Of a stretch of DNA of 64,000 nt, positions 9,533-17,552 are shown one piece after another. This DNA comes from Deltaproteobacteria bacterium (GTDB lineage Bacteria; Myxococcota_A; UBA796; CAJQPC01). Position numbers and translations under genes: made by a program. Position 1 is the first letter of the stretch. The number at the start of each line of letters is the position of its first letter. Under the pieces are notes generated by a model. That model ran no database searches. It saw nothing but the letters and a program-made list of their open reading frames with translations, and had not been told where the DNA came from. The stretch is from assembly GCA_016717595.1 (NCBI GenBank), contig JADKFE010000028.1, positions 25,903 to 89,902 of the forward strand. The letters run 5' to 3'.

Positions 9533-12500
9533 TGGTTGTCCTCGTCCTGGACCCAAGCGGCCCAGGGCTCGTTGTCTTCGGGGAGCCGGGCGGCGTCGCG
9601 GACGAGCAGGTTCGGCTGGGTCTTGGCGAGCAGGTCTTCAGAGAGCTGGTGCAGCACCATACGACGGCCATAGGGGTCGTTCACCGGGCGATCAGCGGCC
9701 TCGCGAGCGTCTAAGGTGGCGTCCCAGAGCTCCTTGGTGCGGGCGTGGGTGAGCTGCTCGCCGGGCTTCGCGGCCTTCTCCCAGGCGCGCACGGCGGCGC
9801 GGGCGTCGGCGAGAACCGCGTAGAACACGTCCAGAAGCTCCTCCTCAACAGGCGCCCGCCAGCTCGCCGCGGCGTTCACCGGCGGAGAGAGCGGGTCGAT
9901 GAGGTCCACTCGGCTCACCCGCAGAATCGTCGCCATCGCCGCGGCCTCGCCGCGCACCATCCCCGAGGTCAAGGCCAAGGCGTCGAACAGGCCGAAGGCG
10001 GGCTGGTCGCTGTGCACCTTCTGCAGCGCCGCGTTGAGCGCGTTTGGCGCCACCAGCGGGGCGAGGGTGCCCAAGGTGGAGTCCACGCCCGCCACGCTCA
10101 CGACGGCCTGGGAGGAGGTCTGCAGGCGCAGCTCACCGCGCTCGCCGGGCTTGTAAAGCGGCTTGTCCGTGGTCATCGTGAGGCTGAGCGTCGAGGCCGG
10201 CCGGGCATAAACCATCGTCTGCGCGCCGCCCCACTCGGCGGTGTAGAAGCCGTCGCGGTCTTTGGGCAGGGTGAAGCGCACGCGGTTGTCGTCTTTGGGC
10301 TCGGGGCAGCGGGCGCGGTCCTCTTTGCTCAGGAGCTTGAGGGCCTTACGGTCGCGAGCGCAGGTCATCGAGAACGCCGTGCCTTGGCGGATCGTGAGCG
10401 TGTCGGGCAGCTCGCCCGCGTAGTCGGGGCCGCGCAGCACCTCAAGCTCCAAGGCGTCGCCGGGGTTCAGCAGCACCGCTGAGGGCCGCAGGCGCAGGGT
10501 CGGGACGACGCTGGGCGTGGAGCGCCAGCGGGTGGCGCCGACGCCGTCCACCTCGACGGTGAGCTCAAAGCCGTCGCTCACCGTGGCGCGTGGGCGCGAG
10601 TCTTGGGCCGAGCGCGGCTGGCTCACATCAAAGGTGACGATCGCCACACCGTCGGCGCTGGCGGGGGAAACGAGGCGTAAGCTGCCGATGGCCTGCGCCA
10701 CGCAGCCCGCCTCAGCCCAGCTCACCCCGGCGTCGCTCTCGGCCCAGCGCTGGCCAAGCTCGGTTGAGCCCTCCCGCGCGGTCACCACGAGCTGTCGAGA
10801 GAGCTGACCCTCTGCGGTAGAGCGCAGGAGGCAGAGATTCGCCAGCGGCGCGCGGGCCTCAAGCAGAGAGGTGATACGCGCCGAGGACGACCCGACGACG
10901 TCCTCGACGGCCACCTCCAGGGCGGGGATGTCCGGGTTGGCGGCGGCGAAGGTGACGCTGAGCACACGCTCGCCGTACCCAGGGAGATCGCCGATCTTGG
11001 CGCGTACACACTCGCCGAACCCTGAGCCGTCGCTGGTCGCCCGCACGAGGCGCGACCCAGAGAGCTCCATCGCGATGGTCGCGCGCTGGGCTGAGCGCAC
11101 CGCCCACACGCCGCAGTCCTCGGCGCGGCGCGCGACGGCCTCTAAGGCCACACGCTCCTCCAACAGCAGCTCTCGACCGTCTAAGTGTTCGTTTCCGCCG
11201 TTAAAACGTACGGCCTGGGTGACCGCCCGAGGTTGGGGACGGTAGGGCGGCGGCGGCGTGACGAGGCTCACGGGCTGGCCGGGGTCGAGCTGCATCGCCA
11301 GGACGCCGTCGGCGTCGGTGGACGAGGTCTTGGGCTCTTTCACGGCCGCCCAGGCGTTTGTGACGGTGACCTGCCGGTTGGCCAAGGGGCCGCCGTCGGG
11401 GCTCGTGAGGCGCAGGTAGACGCGGTTGTTGAAGTCAGGGGCGAGGCCGTCGCCGAGCTCAGTGACGGCGTCTACGAGCACAGGATCTTTAGAGAGCGTC
11501 GCCGCGGCTTGGCCCCGCTGCACGTCTCCGGCGGGGTCGGTGACCACGGCGAGAATCCGCAGCTTGGCCTCGCCGATAAGATCCGCAGGAACCTCACCAA
11601 AGCTCAGGGTGAACCTTCCTGATGCGTCGGTTGTTAGCTCGCGCTCCTCAAGCCACTCCGTCGGAGGCGGCCAGTCCCCATCGCCGGAGACGGTGACCAC
11701 GACCTCGGCGTTCGCCACCGGGGCGCCGGAGGTGTAGCGCGCCACGCCGGCGAAGCTCAAGGGGTCGCCAGCCTTGTGCCAGGCGCGGTTCGCGCTGGCC
11801 TCGACGGTGTAGCGGGGCAGGGTGAAGGGCTCAACACGCACCTGAACGTCGGTCGTGACCGCGCCGGAGACCCAGCGCACGGTCCACAGCCCCGGCGTCG
11901 CGTCGTCGCTCAGGGGGAAGCTTGACTCGGTGATGCCCCAGGGGCCACCTTTGCTGCGCTCACGCAGGAGCAGCTCGCCGTTGGGATCGAGCACATGCCA
12001 CTCACCGGGGCGGTCATCGGCCGGGGCCAGATCGGCGCGGCGCAGGGTGATCGCCCGGAAGAGCATGTTGTCGCCGGGCTCATACAGCGGGCGATCGGTC
12101 ATCACCTGGGCCATCGCCGGGGCGTAGAGCGGCAGCTTCACCTCGACGCTCGGGTCGTCCACGAGGGGGCCGTCTACGCTCACACGCAGAACATAATCGC
12201 CGTCGGTGAGATCTTCAGGCAGCTTCAGAGGGCAGCTGTGGTGACCGCGCCAGGGCTCGTCCCAGTCGCAGTCGAGGGGGGTCTCTTTGCCGTCGCGGCT
12301 CAAGACCAGGCTCACGTCGCCTCGGCCGACGGCGGCCTCATGGGGGTAACCATACTCATCCAGGTAGATCCCGATGAGGTCCACCTCGACGCTGCCGACG
12401 CGGCCACGCTCTAAGCCGTAGGTGTTGACGTTGATGGCGCCTCGCACGCCGCCATCGGGGCAGGTCTCGACGAGGATCCCGTGCTTAAAATAGGCCGGGA

Positions 12501-12585
12501 GACAGAACACCGCGCCCATACAGCCAAAGGCGCAGAGGCCCATCAACAGGGCCATGCCGCCCAACACCTTCTTCGTCCGTGTCAT
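9529..12585 (-). CDS. Alpha-2-macroglobulin-like protein, N-terminal (MG-domain) half, membrane-anchored
   Basis: 1018 residues from the ATG at 12585, preceded by GAGAGG. An N-terminal hydrophobic helix (residues ~7-32) gives a signal anchor. MG2 features follow: MTDRPLYEPGDNMLFRAI, then PRYTVEAS and several MG-type beta repeats with Gly-Asp loops. A second MTTDKPLYKPGERGELRL segment near residue 840 matches the bait-region-flanking (A2M_N_2) module of bacterial macroglobulins. The protein then stops about 170 residues later, after a helical Ala/Glu/Arg-rich tail, where a normal family member would continue into the A2M domain. That domain begins in the next gene, joined by a 4-base overlap, so the two products are probably made in equal amounts and assemble. 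The split lies in or beside the bait region. Confidence 0.82.
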   Translation of the reverse strand: MTRTKKVLGGMALLMGLCAFGCMGAVFCLPAYFKHGILVETCPDGGVRGAINVNTYGLERGRVGSVEVDLIGIYLDEYGYPHEAAVGRGDVSLVLSRDGKETPLDCDWDEPWRGHHSCPLKLPEDLTDGDYVLRVSVDGPLVDDPSVEVKLPLYAPAMAQVMTDRPLYEPGDNMLFRAITLRRADLAPADDRPGEWHVLDPNGELLLRERSKGGPWGITESSFPLSDDATPGLWTVRWVSGAVTTDVQVRVEPFTLPRYTVEASANRAWHKAGDPLSFAGVARYTSGAPVANAEVVVTVSGDGDWPPPTEWLEERELTTDASGRFTLSFGEVPADLIGEAKLRILAVVTDPAGDVQRGQAAATLSKDPVLVDAVTELGDGLAPDFNNRVYLRLTSPDGGPLANRQVTVTNAWAAVKEPKTSSTDADGVLAMQLDPGQPVSLVTPPPPYRPQPRAVTQAVRFNGGNEHLDGRELLLEERVALEAVARRAEDCGVWAVRSAQRATIAMELSGSRLVRATSDGSGFGECVRAKIGDLPGYGERVLSVTFAAANPDIPALEVAVEDVVGSSSARITSLLEARAPLANLCLLRSTAEGQLSRQLVVTAREGSTELGQRWAESDAGVSWAEAGCVAQAIGSLRLVSPASADGVAIVTFDVSQPRSAQDSRPRATVSDGFELTVEVDGVGATRWRSTPSVVPTLRLRPSAVLLNPGDALELEVLRGPDYAGELPDTLTIRQGTAFSMTCARDRKALKLLSKEDRARCPEPKDDNRVRFTLPKDRDGFYTAEWGGAQTMVYARPASTLSLTMTTDKPLYKPGERGELRLQTSSQAVVSVAGVDSTLGTLAPLVAPNALNAALQKVHSDQPAFGLFDALALTSGMVRGEAAAMATILRVSRVDLIDPLSPPVNAAASWRAPVEEELLDVFYAVLADARAAVRAWEKAAKPGEQLTHARTKELWDATLDAREAADRPVNDPYGRRMVLHQLSEDLLAKTQPNLLVRDAARLPEDNEPWAAWVQDEDNQ

Positions 12586-12664
12586 CCACACCTCTCGCGT
12601 CACGTCGGCCTGCTCGGGCCGCCCGAACGGGCGCGCGGTGCCAAGCTTACACCGGCTTGGTCAA

Positions 12665-14044
12665 TCAAGGCGTCTTGGGCGGATCTTCGTTGGGCCCCAT
12701 GACGTGCTCCGCCCAGTCCGGCGCGAGCCGCTGCTCAATCGGCGCCGAGAAGCCGGGGTAGACCGGGTGTGTTCGTACGATCAGCAGCCACGCCACGGCC
12801 CAGATCGGGTACAGCCAGCGCGGCGCGTCTCGCCCTCGGCAGGCGATGGCGGCGAGGCCGATGAGCGCGAGGTACACGCCCTCAAAGAACACCTCGGGCT
12901 TGGCGATGCGCCAGAAGCCGGGGACCACGGCCCGGGCGGCGTAGTAGACCGGGTTCGGCGCGCCGGGCAAGATCTGCGGCCCCAGGCTCAAGGCCAGCAG
13001 CGCCGCCGCGAGGGTGATGAGCGCCCAGGTCTCGGGCTCAGCGCGGCGGGCGCGGGCGGCCCAGGCAGCGAGCAGGATCACCGGCAGGCTCAGCGCGCGA
13101 GTCAGCTCCAGGCGATTCCACAGCGGCGGCCACAGAGAGACGCTGTCCAAGGCGGCGCGCTCGACCAAAAACCGCTCTGGATCCCCCAAGGTCTGCGGGC
13201 CTTGGAGCAGGGCGAGCTGCAGCAACACCAGGGGTGAGGCCGCGAAGATTGAGCCTAGGCCAACAAGCACCAGACGGCGCAGCGTGACCCCCCGTGGATC
13301 TCGCAGGGCGAAGGAGGCCGTCACCGCCACGATCCCAGCGGCCTCGACCATCGCCCAATACCAGTTCATAAAGGCCGAGACAAAAAACAGGGCTGAGGCC
13401 GCGGCGATCCACGCCGCGCCGCCCCGCCGGGCCGCGTTCAGGGTGGCCCAGGCGTAGAGCGCGAGCCAGCCCACGGCGGACTTCTCGATGGTGTACCAGT
13501 TGAGATCCCGAAAGACGTGCAGGCCCATGCCGAACGGCGCGCCCAACAGCGCCGCCGCCGTCCACGACGCGCCCAGCGCCCGCGCCCAGAGCGCCGCGGC
13601 CCACCAGCCCAAGCACAGGTTGAACATCGCCTGGGCGTTAAACGCCGCGAAGGGCTCTAGGGTGAGGTCAAACAGCGCGGTGAGCCAGAGGTGACCGACA
13701 TGGGCGCCGATCAGCCGCGCGGCGGGGTCGTTCACCGCGTCGAGGGGGCTCAGCAGCACACGCTGGTGTACGCCGTCGAGATAAAACAGGAGCGAGCCCG
13801 ACTTGTCGATGGTCGGGAAGCTGCCGTAGACCGCCTCGGTCATCGTCGCCGCGAAGGGCGCGGTGAGGAGCGCGACCTGGCCGATGATGAAGCTCAGGAG
13901 CCGCAGCTCCGGCGGCAGGCGGCGGATCATCGCCACGCCGCTGAACACGAGGCAAAACATGAGGCAGATCGCATACCTCCACCCGTCGTCGCCGAGGGTG
14001 TAGAGGAGCGTGAGCTGTCGTGGGTCGGGCGGAGGTCCGTACAT
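12665..14044 (-). CDS. Polytopic membrane protein of unknown function, GT-C-like layout
   Basis: 459 residues with about ten hydrophobic helices, separated by short loops rich in Arg, Trp and Pro. The arrangement (an Asp/Pro loop after the first helices, a long run of short helices, and a cytosolic-face R-I-A-K-P-E loop before the last helices) resembles GT-C-type or YfhO-like membrane glycosyltransferases and the 498-residue protein at 38516-40012. No catalytic residue set could be assigned, so function is not claimed. It is 79 bases upstream of the macroglobulin pair on the same strand and divergent from mutY with only 25 bases between starts, so its promoter must lie inside mutY or the start is further in; no good Shine-Dalgarno precedes the ATG at 14044. 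Confidence 0.7.
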   Translation of the reverse strand: MYGPPPDPRQLTLLYTLGDDGWRYAICLMFCLVFSGVAMIRRLPPELRLLSFIIGQVALLTAPFAATMTEAVYGSFPTIDKSGSLLFYLDGVHQRVLLSPLDAVNDPAARLIGAHVGHLWLTALFDLTLEPFAAFNAQAMFNLCLGWWAAALWARALGASWTAAALLGAPFGMGLHVFRDLNWYTIEKSAVGWLALYAWATLNAARRGGAAWIAAASALFFVSAFMNWYWAMVEAAGIVAVTASFALRDPRGVTLRRLVLVGLGSIFAASPLVLLQLALLQGPQTLGDPERFLVERAALDSVSLWPPLWNRLELTRALSLPVILLAAWAARARRAEPETWALITLAAALLALSLGPQILPGAPNPVYYAARAVVPGFWRIAKPEVFFEGVYLALIGLAAIACRGRDAPRWLYPIWAVAWLLIVRTHPVYPGFSAPIEQRLAPDWAEHVMGPNEDPPKTP

Positions 14045-14069
14045 CGCCCAAGCATGTTACTCCGCGCCT

Positions 14070-15164
14070 ATGAACACCGACGCCCTGCTGAGCTGGTTTC
14101 ATGAGAACGCCCGGCCCTTGCCGTGGCGAGAGCGGCCAGATCCCTACGCGGTCTGGCTCTCAGAGATCATGGCGCAGCAGACCCGCATCGAGACGATGTT
14201 GCCTTATTGGCGGCGCTTCTTGGAGCGTTGGCCCACGGTGAACGACCTCGCGAAGGCCCCTTTGGATGACGTGCTCTCCGCCTGGTCGGGGCTCGGCTAT
14301 TACACTCGAGCGCGTAACCTGCACGCCGCGGCCCAGGCCCTCGCCGAGCGCGGCTTCCCCAGCACCGCCGAGGGCTGGATGGAGATCCCGGGGGTAGGGC
14401 GCTACACCGCTGGGGCGGTGGCCTCGATCGCGTTTAACGCCGATGAGCCTTTGGTAGACGGCAACGTCGAGCGTGTGCTCACCCGCTGGCACTACATCAC
14501 CGACGACGCCCGCGCCCCGGCCACCCAGCGTCGCCTTTGGGAGCTCGCCCGCGCGCATCTGCCGCCGGGACGCGCCGGGGACTGGAACCAAGCGCTAATG
14601 GAGCTCGGGGCCACCCTGTGCTCACCCCGGCGCCCCCGCTGTGAGATCTGCCCCCTGCGCGTAGGCTGCGGCGCATATCGTGCCGGCGAGGCCGAGAGCC
14701 TGCCCAACAAGCCACGAAAAGGGGAGAGCCCCGAGGTGCGTGGGGTGTGCGGCGCGTGGTTCTCCGGCGGTCGTGTGCTGCTCGCCCGACGCCCCGACGA
14801 AGGTCTGCTCGGCGGCCTCTGGGAGCTCCCGGGCCAAGACCTCACCGCCGATGAGGCCGAGCCCGGCGCCCTCGTTCACGGCTTTCAGCGTCGTCTGGGC
14901 CTCACCGTCGTCGCCGTCGCTCGGCTGGGGCAGGTGCGCCACATCTTCACCCACCGCAAGCTCACCTTAGGCGTGTGGTTGGTAGACGGCGAGGGCGCGC
15001 CGCCAACCCAGCTCCAGGGCTACACCGCCGCGCGCCTCGTGGGGCCCGATGAGCTGGGCGGCCTCGGCCTCTCGACCTTGGCGCGGCGGGCCTTAGAGCT
15101 CGTCGGCTTCGGCGCCCAGACGGCGTTATTCGCGGCTCAGCCAAGCCCTGAATACAAGGTCTGA
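14070..15164 (+). CDS. mutY: A/G-specific adenine DNA glycosylase MutY
   Basis: 364 residues. Removes adenine mispaired with 8-oxoguanine in base excision repair. Glu32 in SEIMAQQTRIET is the catalytic acid; the helix-hairpin-helix is IPGVGRYTAGAV (107-117) with catalytic Asp130 in VDGNVERVLTR. The 4Fe-4S cluster motif C-x6-C-x2-C-x5-C is complete (Cys184, 191, 194, 200). The C-terminal ~150 residues form the NUDIX-like 8-oxoG recognition domain (LLARRPDEGLLGGLWELPG). The open frame begins upstream at 14010, but the ATG at 14070 immediately precedes the conserved N terminus. Length is normal for the family. Convergent with the following gene, six bases apart. Confidence 0.96.
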   Translation: MNTDALLSWFHENARPLPWRERPDPYAVWLSEIMAQQTRIETMLPYWRRFLERWPTVNDLAKAPLDDVLSAWSGLGYYTRARNLHAAAQALAERGFPSTAEGWMEIPGVGRYTAGAVASIAFNADEPLVDGNVERVLTRWHYITDDARAPATQRRLWELARAHLPPGRAGDWNQALMELGATLCSPRRPRCEICPLRVGCGAYRAGEAESLPNKPRKGESPEVRGVCGAWFSGGRVLLARRPDEGLLGGLWELPGQDLTADEAEPGALVHGFQRRLGLTVVAVARLGQVRHIFTHRKLTLGVWLVDGEGAPPTQLQGYTAARLVGPDELGGLGLSTLARRALELVGFGAQTALFAAQPSPEYKV

Positions 15165-15170
15165 CCGCGC

Positions 15171-15923
15171 TTATCCGCCGCGGGGCTGAAGCCGCGCCGC
15201 CAAGAATGCGCGGCAGGCCTCAACAGCCTCGGCGTCTTGGCCCTCCATCGTGATGATCACGAAGTGGGGGCCCTCGTCGTAGCGTGGATACGAGCCGATG
15301 GTGACCTCGGGCCACGCCGCCACGGCCTCCTCAAGCCGGGCGGCGATGTGCACCTCGGCCTCGTCCGTCGTCACGCGGGCGCAGCTCACCGGGCAGCGGG
15401 GCAGGGCGGCCAAGGCGGCGTCGAGCTTTCGTCTGAAGATCGAGGGCACGCCGGGCAGGACATGCACGTTCTGCACGATCACCAAGGGGTAACGGAGGCC
15501 CTCACCCCACACCAGCCGGGTGCCGACGGGCAGCCGCGCCATACGAAGCGCCGCCTCGGTGGTGGCGCCGCCCATGTGCGCGGTGATGGCCTCGACGAGC
15601 TCCGCCCGCTCCTCAAGCGCGACGCCGAAGGCCTGGGCCACGCCCGGCAGGGTGAGGTCGTCGTGGGTTGGGCCGACGCCGCCGGAGGTGAAGACGAGGT
15701 CGTAGCGCGCCGCCGCACGACCGACCTCTTCAGCGATCTCGTCTAGGCCGTCGCTGATGATGGCGACCCGTCTCAGAGAGACCCCGATCTCCCGCAGCTT
15801 TTTGATGAGATACGGCCCGTTTTCATCAGCGAACTTGCCGCTGAGGATCTCGTCGCCGATGATGATGAACGCCGCGCTCAGGATCCGGGCGGCGGATTGG
15901 CCGGTGGCGTGACTGCTGTCCAT
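15171..15923 (-). CDS. Molybdopterin-binding (MoaB/CinA N-terminal type) domain protein
   Basis: 250 residues. The MoCF/CinA fold is marked by IIGDEILSGKFADENGPYL, then DLVFTSGGVGPTHDDLT and the late VLPGVPSIFRRKL. These are the substrate-binding segments of the competence/damage-inducible protein A N-terminal domain and of eukaryotic FAD synthase MPT-b domains. The C-terminal nicotinamide deamidase domain of full CinA is missing, so this is the stand-alone type. ATG at 15923 starts just before conserved sequence; a longer frame to 15983 would overlap the divergent peptidase gene. Biochemical substrate uncertain (pterin, FAD or ADP-ribose-type compounds are known for relatives). Confidence 0.85.
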   Translation of the reverse strand: MDSSHATGQSAARILSAAFIIIGDEILSGKFADENGPYLIKKLREIGVSLRRVAIISDGLDEIAEEVGRAAARYDLVFTSGGVGPTHDDLTLPGVAQAFGVALEERAELVEAITAHMGGATTEAALRMARLPVGTRLVWGEGLRYPLVIVQNVHVLPGVPSIFRRKLDAALAALPRCPVSCARVTTDEAEVHIAARLEEAVAAWPEVTIGSYPRYDEGPHFVIITMEGQDAEAVEACRAFLAARLQPRGG

Positions 15924-15961
15924 GACTCTCTCATAGTCCAAAATCGCCCGGAGTTGGCGCC

Positions 15962-16780
15962 ATGATCGCGCTTCTTCTCTCAAGCTTTGCCTTCGCGGAG
16001 TCCCTTCGCCTCACCTTGGACGTTCACGACGGCACGATCAGCGTCGTCGAGGCCCAGCGTGTGCCGGGCAGCGTGCAGGCGCCTCCCGCCGGGGATGGCC
16101 CCAGCCTCACGGTTCACGACGCCGTAGGCCGCACGATCTCCGAGGTGACGCTGCCGACGACGGCGCACCGCAGCGTCATCTTCCCCGACGGCGGCGGCGC
16201 CAGCGCCACCCTCACTCGGGGCCAGATCGTCGTCGAGATCCCTTGGCCAGAGAGCGCGCACCACGCTGTTCTTGGGGGGCGCACCCTCACGCCTAACCCG
16301 CCCGCGCCGCCAGCCCCCGGCGTCGCCGTGGCGGTTCAGAGCGCCGGGCCCTCCGAGGAGCGCCTTGATCTCGTGTTCTTAGGCGATGGCTACGCCGAGT
16401 CCGAGCTCGACACCTTCGCCGCCGACGTCGACCGCATCGTCGCCTATGTGCTCCAGGTCGAGCCTTATGGGGCCTACACCGGCCTGTTCAACATCTGGCG
16501 CGTAGACCAGGCCTCAAACGAGTCAGGGGCGAGCCACTACGAACAAAGCCCCGCTGAGGTACGCGACACCGCGTATGGCTGCTACTACGGCTGCGGCGGC
16601 ATCGACCGCCTCATCTGCTGCGATGACAGCGCCGTGCTCTCCGAGGTGCGGGCGGCGGTGCCCGGCTACGATGGCGTCATGGTGCTCGTGAACGACCCCA
16701 CCTACCGGGGGCTCGGGCGGCTTCGCGTACGCCACGTCCTACACGGCCGACCCCTACGGCTCCCAGGTCGCCGCGCATGA
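15962..16780 (+). CDS. M64-family metallopeptidase, 5' part of a frameshifted gene
   Basis: Encodes a signal peptide (cleavage after SFAFA), an N-terminal beta domain and the start of the M64 catalytic domain: LDLVFLGDGYAESELDTFAADV style sequence and FNIWRVDQASNESGAS match IgA-peptidase-like M64 enzymes. The start ATG follows CGGAG. The frame is correct up to VLVNDPTYRG and then becomes Arg-rich nonsense (about 20 residues) before a stop at 16780. A run of five G at 16707-16711 where four would keep frame explains this. The catalytic HELGH lies in the other frame just before the next entry, so this fragment alone would be inactive. Most likely one intact gene 15962-17519 with a sequencing error or a real +1 mutation. 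Confidence 0.85.
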   Translation: MIALLLSSFAFAESLRLTLDVHDGTISVVEAQRVPGSVQAPPAGDGPSLTVHDAVGRTISEVTLPTTAHRSVIFPDGGGASATLTRGQIVVEIPWPESAHHAVLGGRTLTPNPPAPPAPGVAVAVQSAGPSEERLDLVFLGDGYAESELDTFAADVDRIVAYVLQVEPYGAYTGLFNIWRVDQASNESGASHYEQSPAEVRDTAYGCYYGCGGIDRLICCDDSAVLSEVRAAVPGYDGVMVLVNDPTYRGLGRLRVRHVLHGRPLRLPGRRA

Positions 16781-16793
16781 GCTCGGGCACTCC

Positions 16794-17519
16794 TTGGTGG
16801 GCCTCTGGGACGAGTACAGCTACGGCACGACGGGCTCGGGCCAAGGCGCGCCCAACTGCGCCAAAGACGGCGAGGCGCCCCAATGGACCGCTTGGCTCGG
16901 CGAGAGCGGCGTGGACGCCTTCACGCCCTGCTCCTACACGAACCTCTACCGCCCCACCAACAACGGCTGCATGATGAACACCCTGCAAGACGGCTACTGC
17001 CCCGTCTGCCGGGAGCAGGCGGTCTTGGCCATCTACGGGCAGATCCCCGGCGTGATCCTCACCGAGAGCCCCGCCGAGGGGACGCTCACCTTGGCCCCCG
17101 GCGTCGATCACAGCCTGAGCTTGAGCACCTTGGGCCCCGATGATGGATCCCTGAGCGTCACCTGGGACATCGACGGCGAGGTGGTTGGCGAAGGCGCAGA
17201 CTTCACGCTCAAGGGGTGTGTGGAGGGCGCGGTGTTGCGCGCTCGCGCATATGACCCGACCGCGTGGGTGCGTGAGGACGCCGCGGGGGTGACCTCAGAT
17301 GAGCGCCTGTGGAGCCTGGACAGCGCCGGCTGTCCGCCGCCGGGCGAAGACAGCGGCGACGGCGGCCCCAGCGACGACGACGACGACAGCGGCGAAGCGG
17401 GCGAAGACGGCGACAAGTCCGGGCGCTGCGGCTGCGCCGGGGTCACCGCGCCCGCCGGGCTCTCCGCGGCGATCCTGGCGATCCTTGTGGCGAGGCGGCG
17501 TCGATCTCAGCTATGCTGA
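16794..17519 (+). CDS. M64-family metallopeptidase, 3' part, with MYXO-CTERM-like tail
   Basis: Continuation of the preceding gene in the shifted frame. Reading that frame back upstream of the formal start (TTG at 16794) gives QVAAHELGHSLVGLWDEY with the HEXXH zinc site at 16776-16790 and the downstream Asp-Glu-Tyr, typical of M64. The region to about 17050 completes the catalytic domain with four Cys pairs; then a small beta domain, an acidic Ser/Asp/Gly linker (17340-17410), and a C-terminal tail: RCGCAG, a hydrophobic helix and RRRR. That tail resembles the MYXO-CTERM sorting signal and predicts surface anchoring after processing. Presented separately because the frameshift splits the coding sequence. 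Confidence 0.82.
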   Translation: MVGLWDEYSYGTTGSGQGAPNCAKDGEAPQWTAWLGESGVDAFTPCSYTNLYRPTNNGCMMNTLQDGYCPVCREQAVLAIYGQIPGVILTESPAEGTLTLAPGVDHSLSLSTLGPDDGSLSVTWDIDGEVVGEGADFTLKGCVEGAVLRARAYDPTAWVREDAAGVTSDERLWSLDSAGCPPPGEDSGDGGPSDDDDDSGEAGEDGDKSGRCGCAGVTAPAGLSAAILAILVARRRRSQLC

Positions 17520-17552
17520 GATCTTCCCTACGACGCGGGAACCCTCGCGCGG

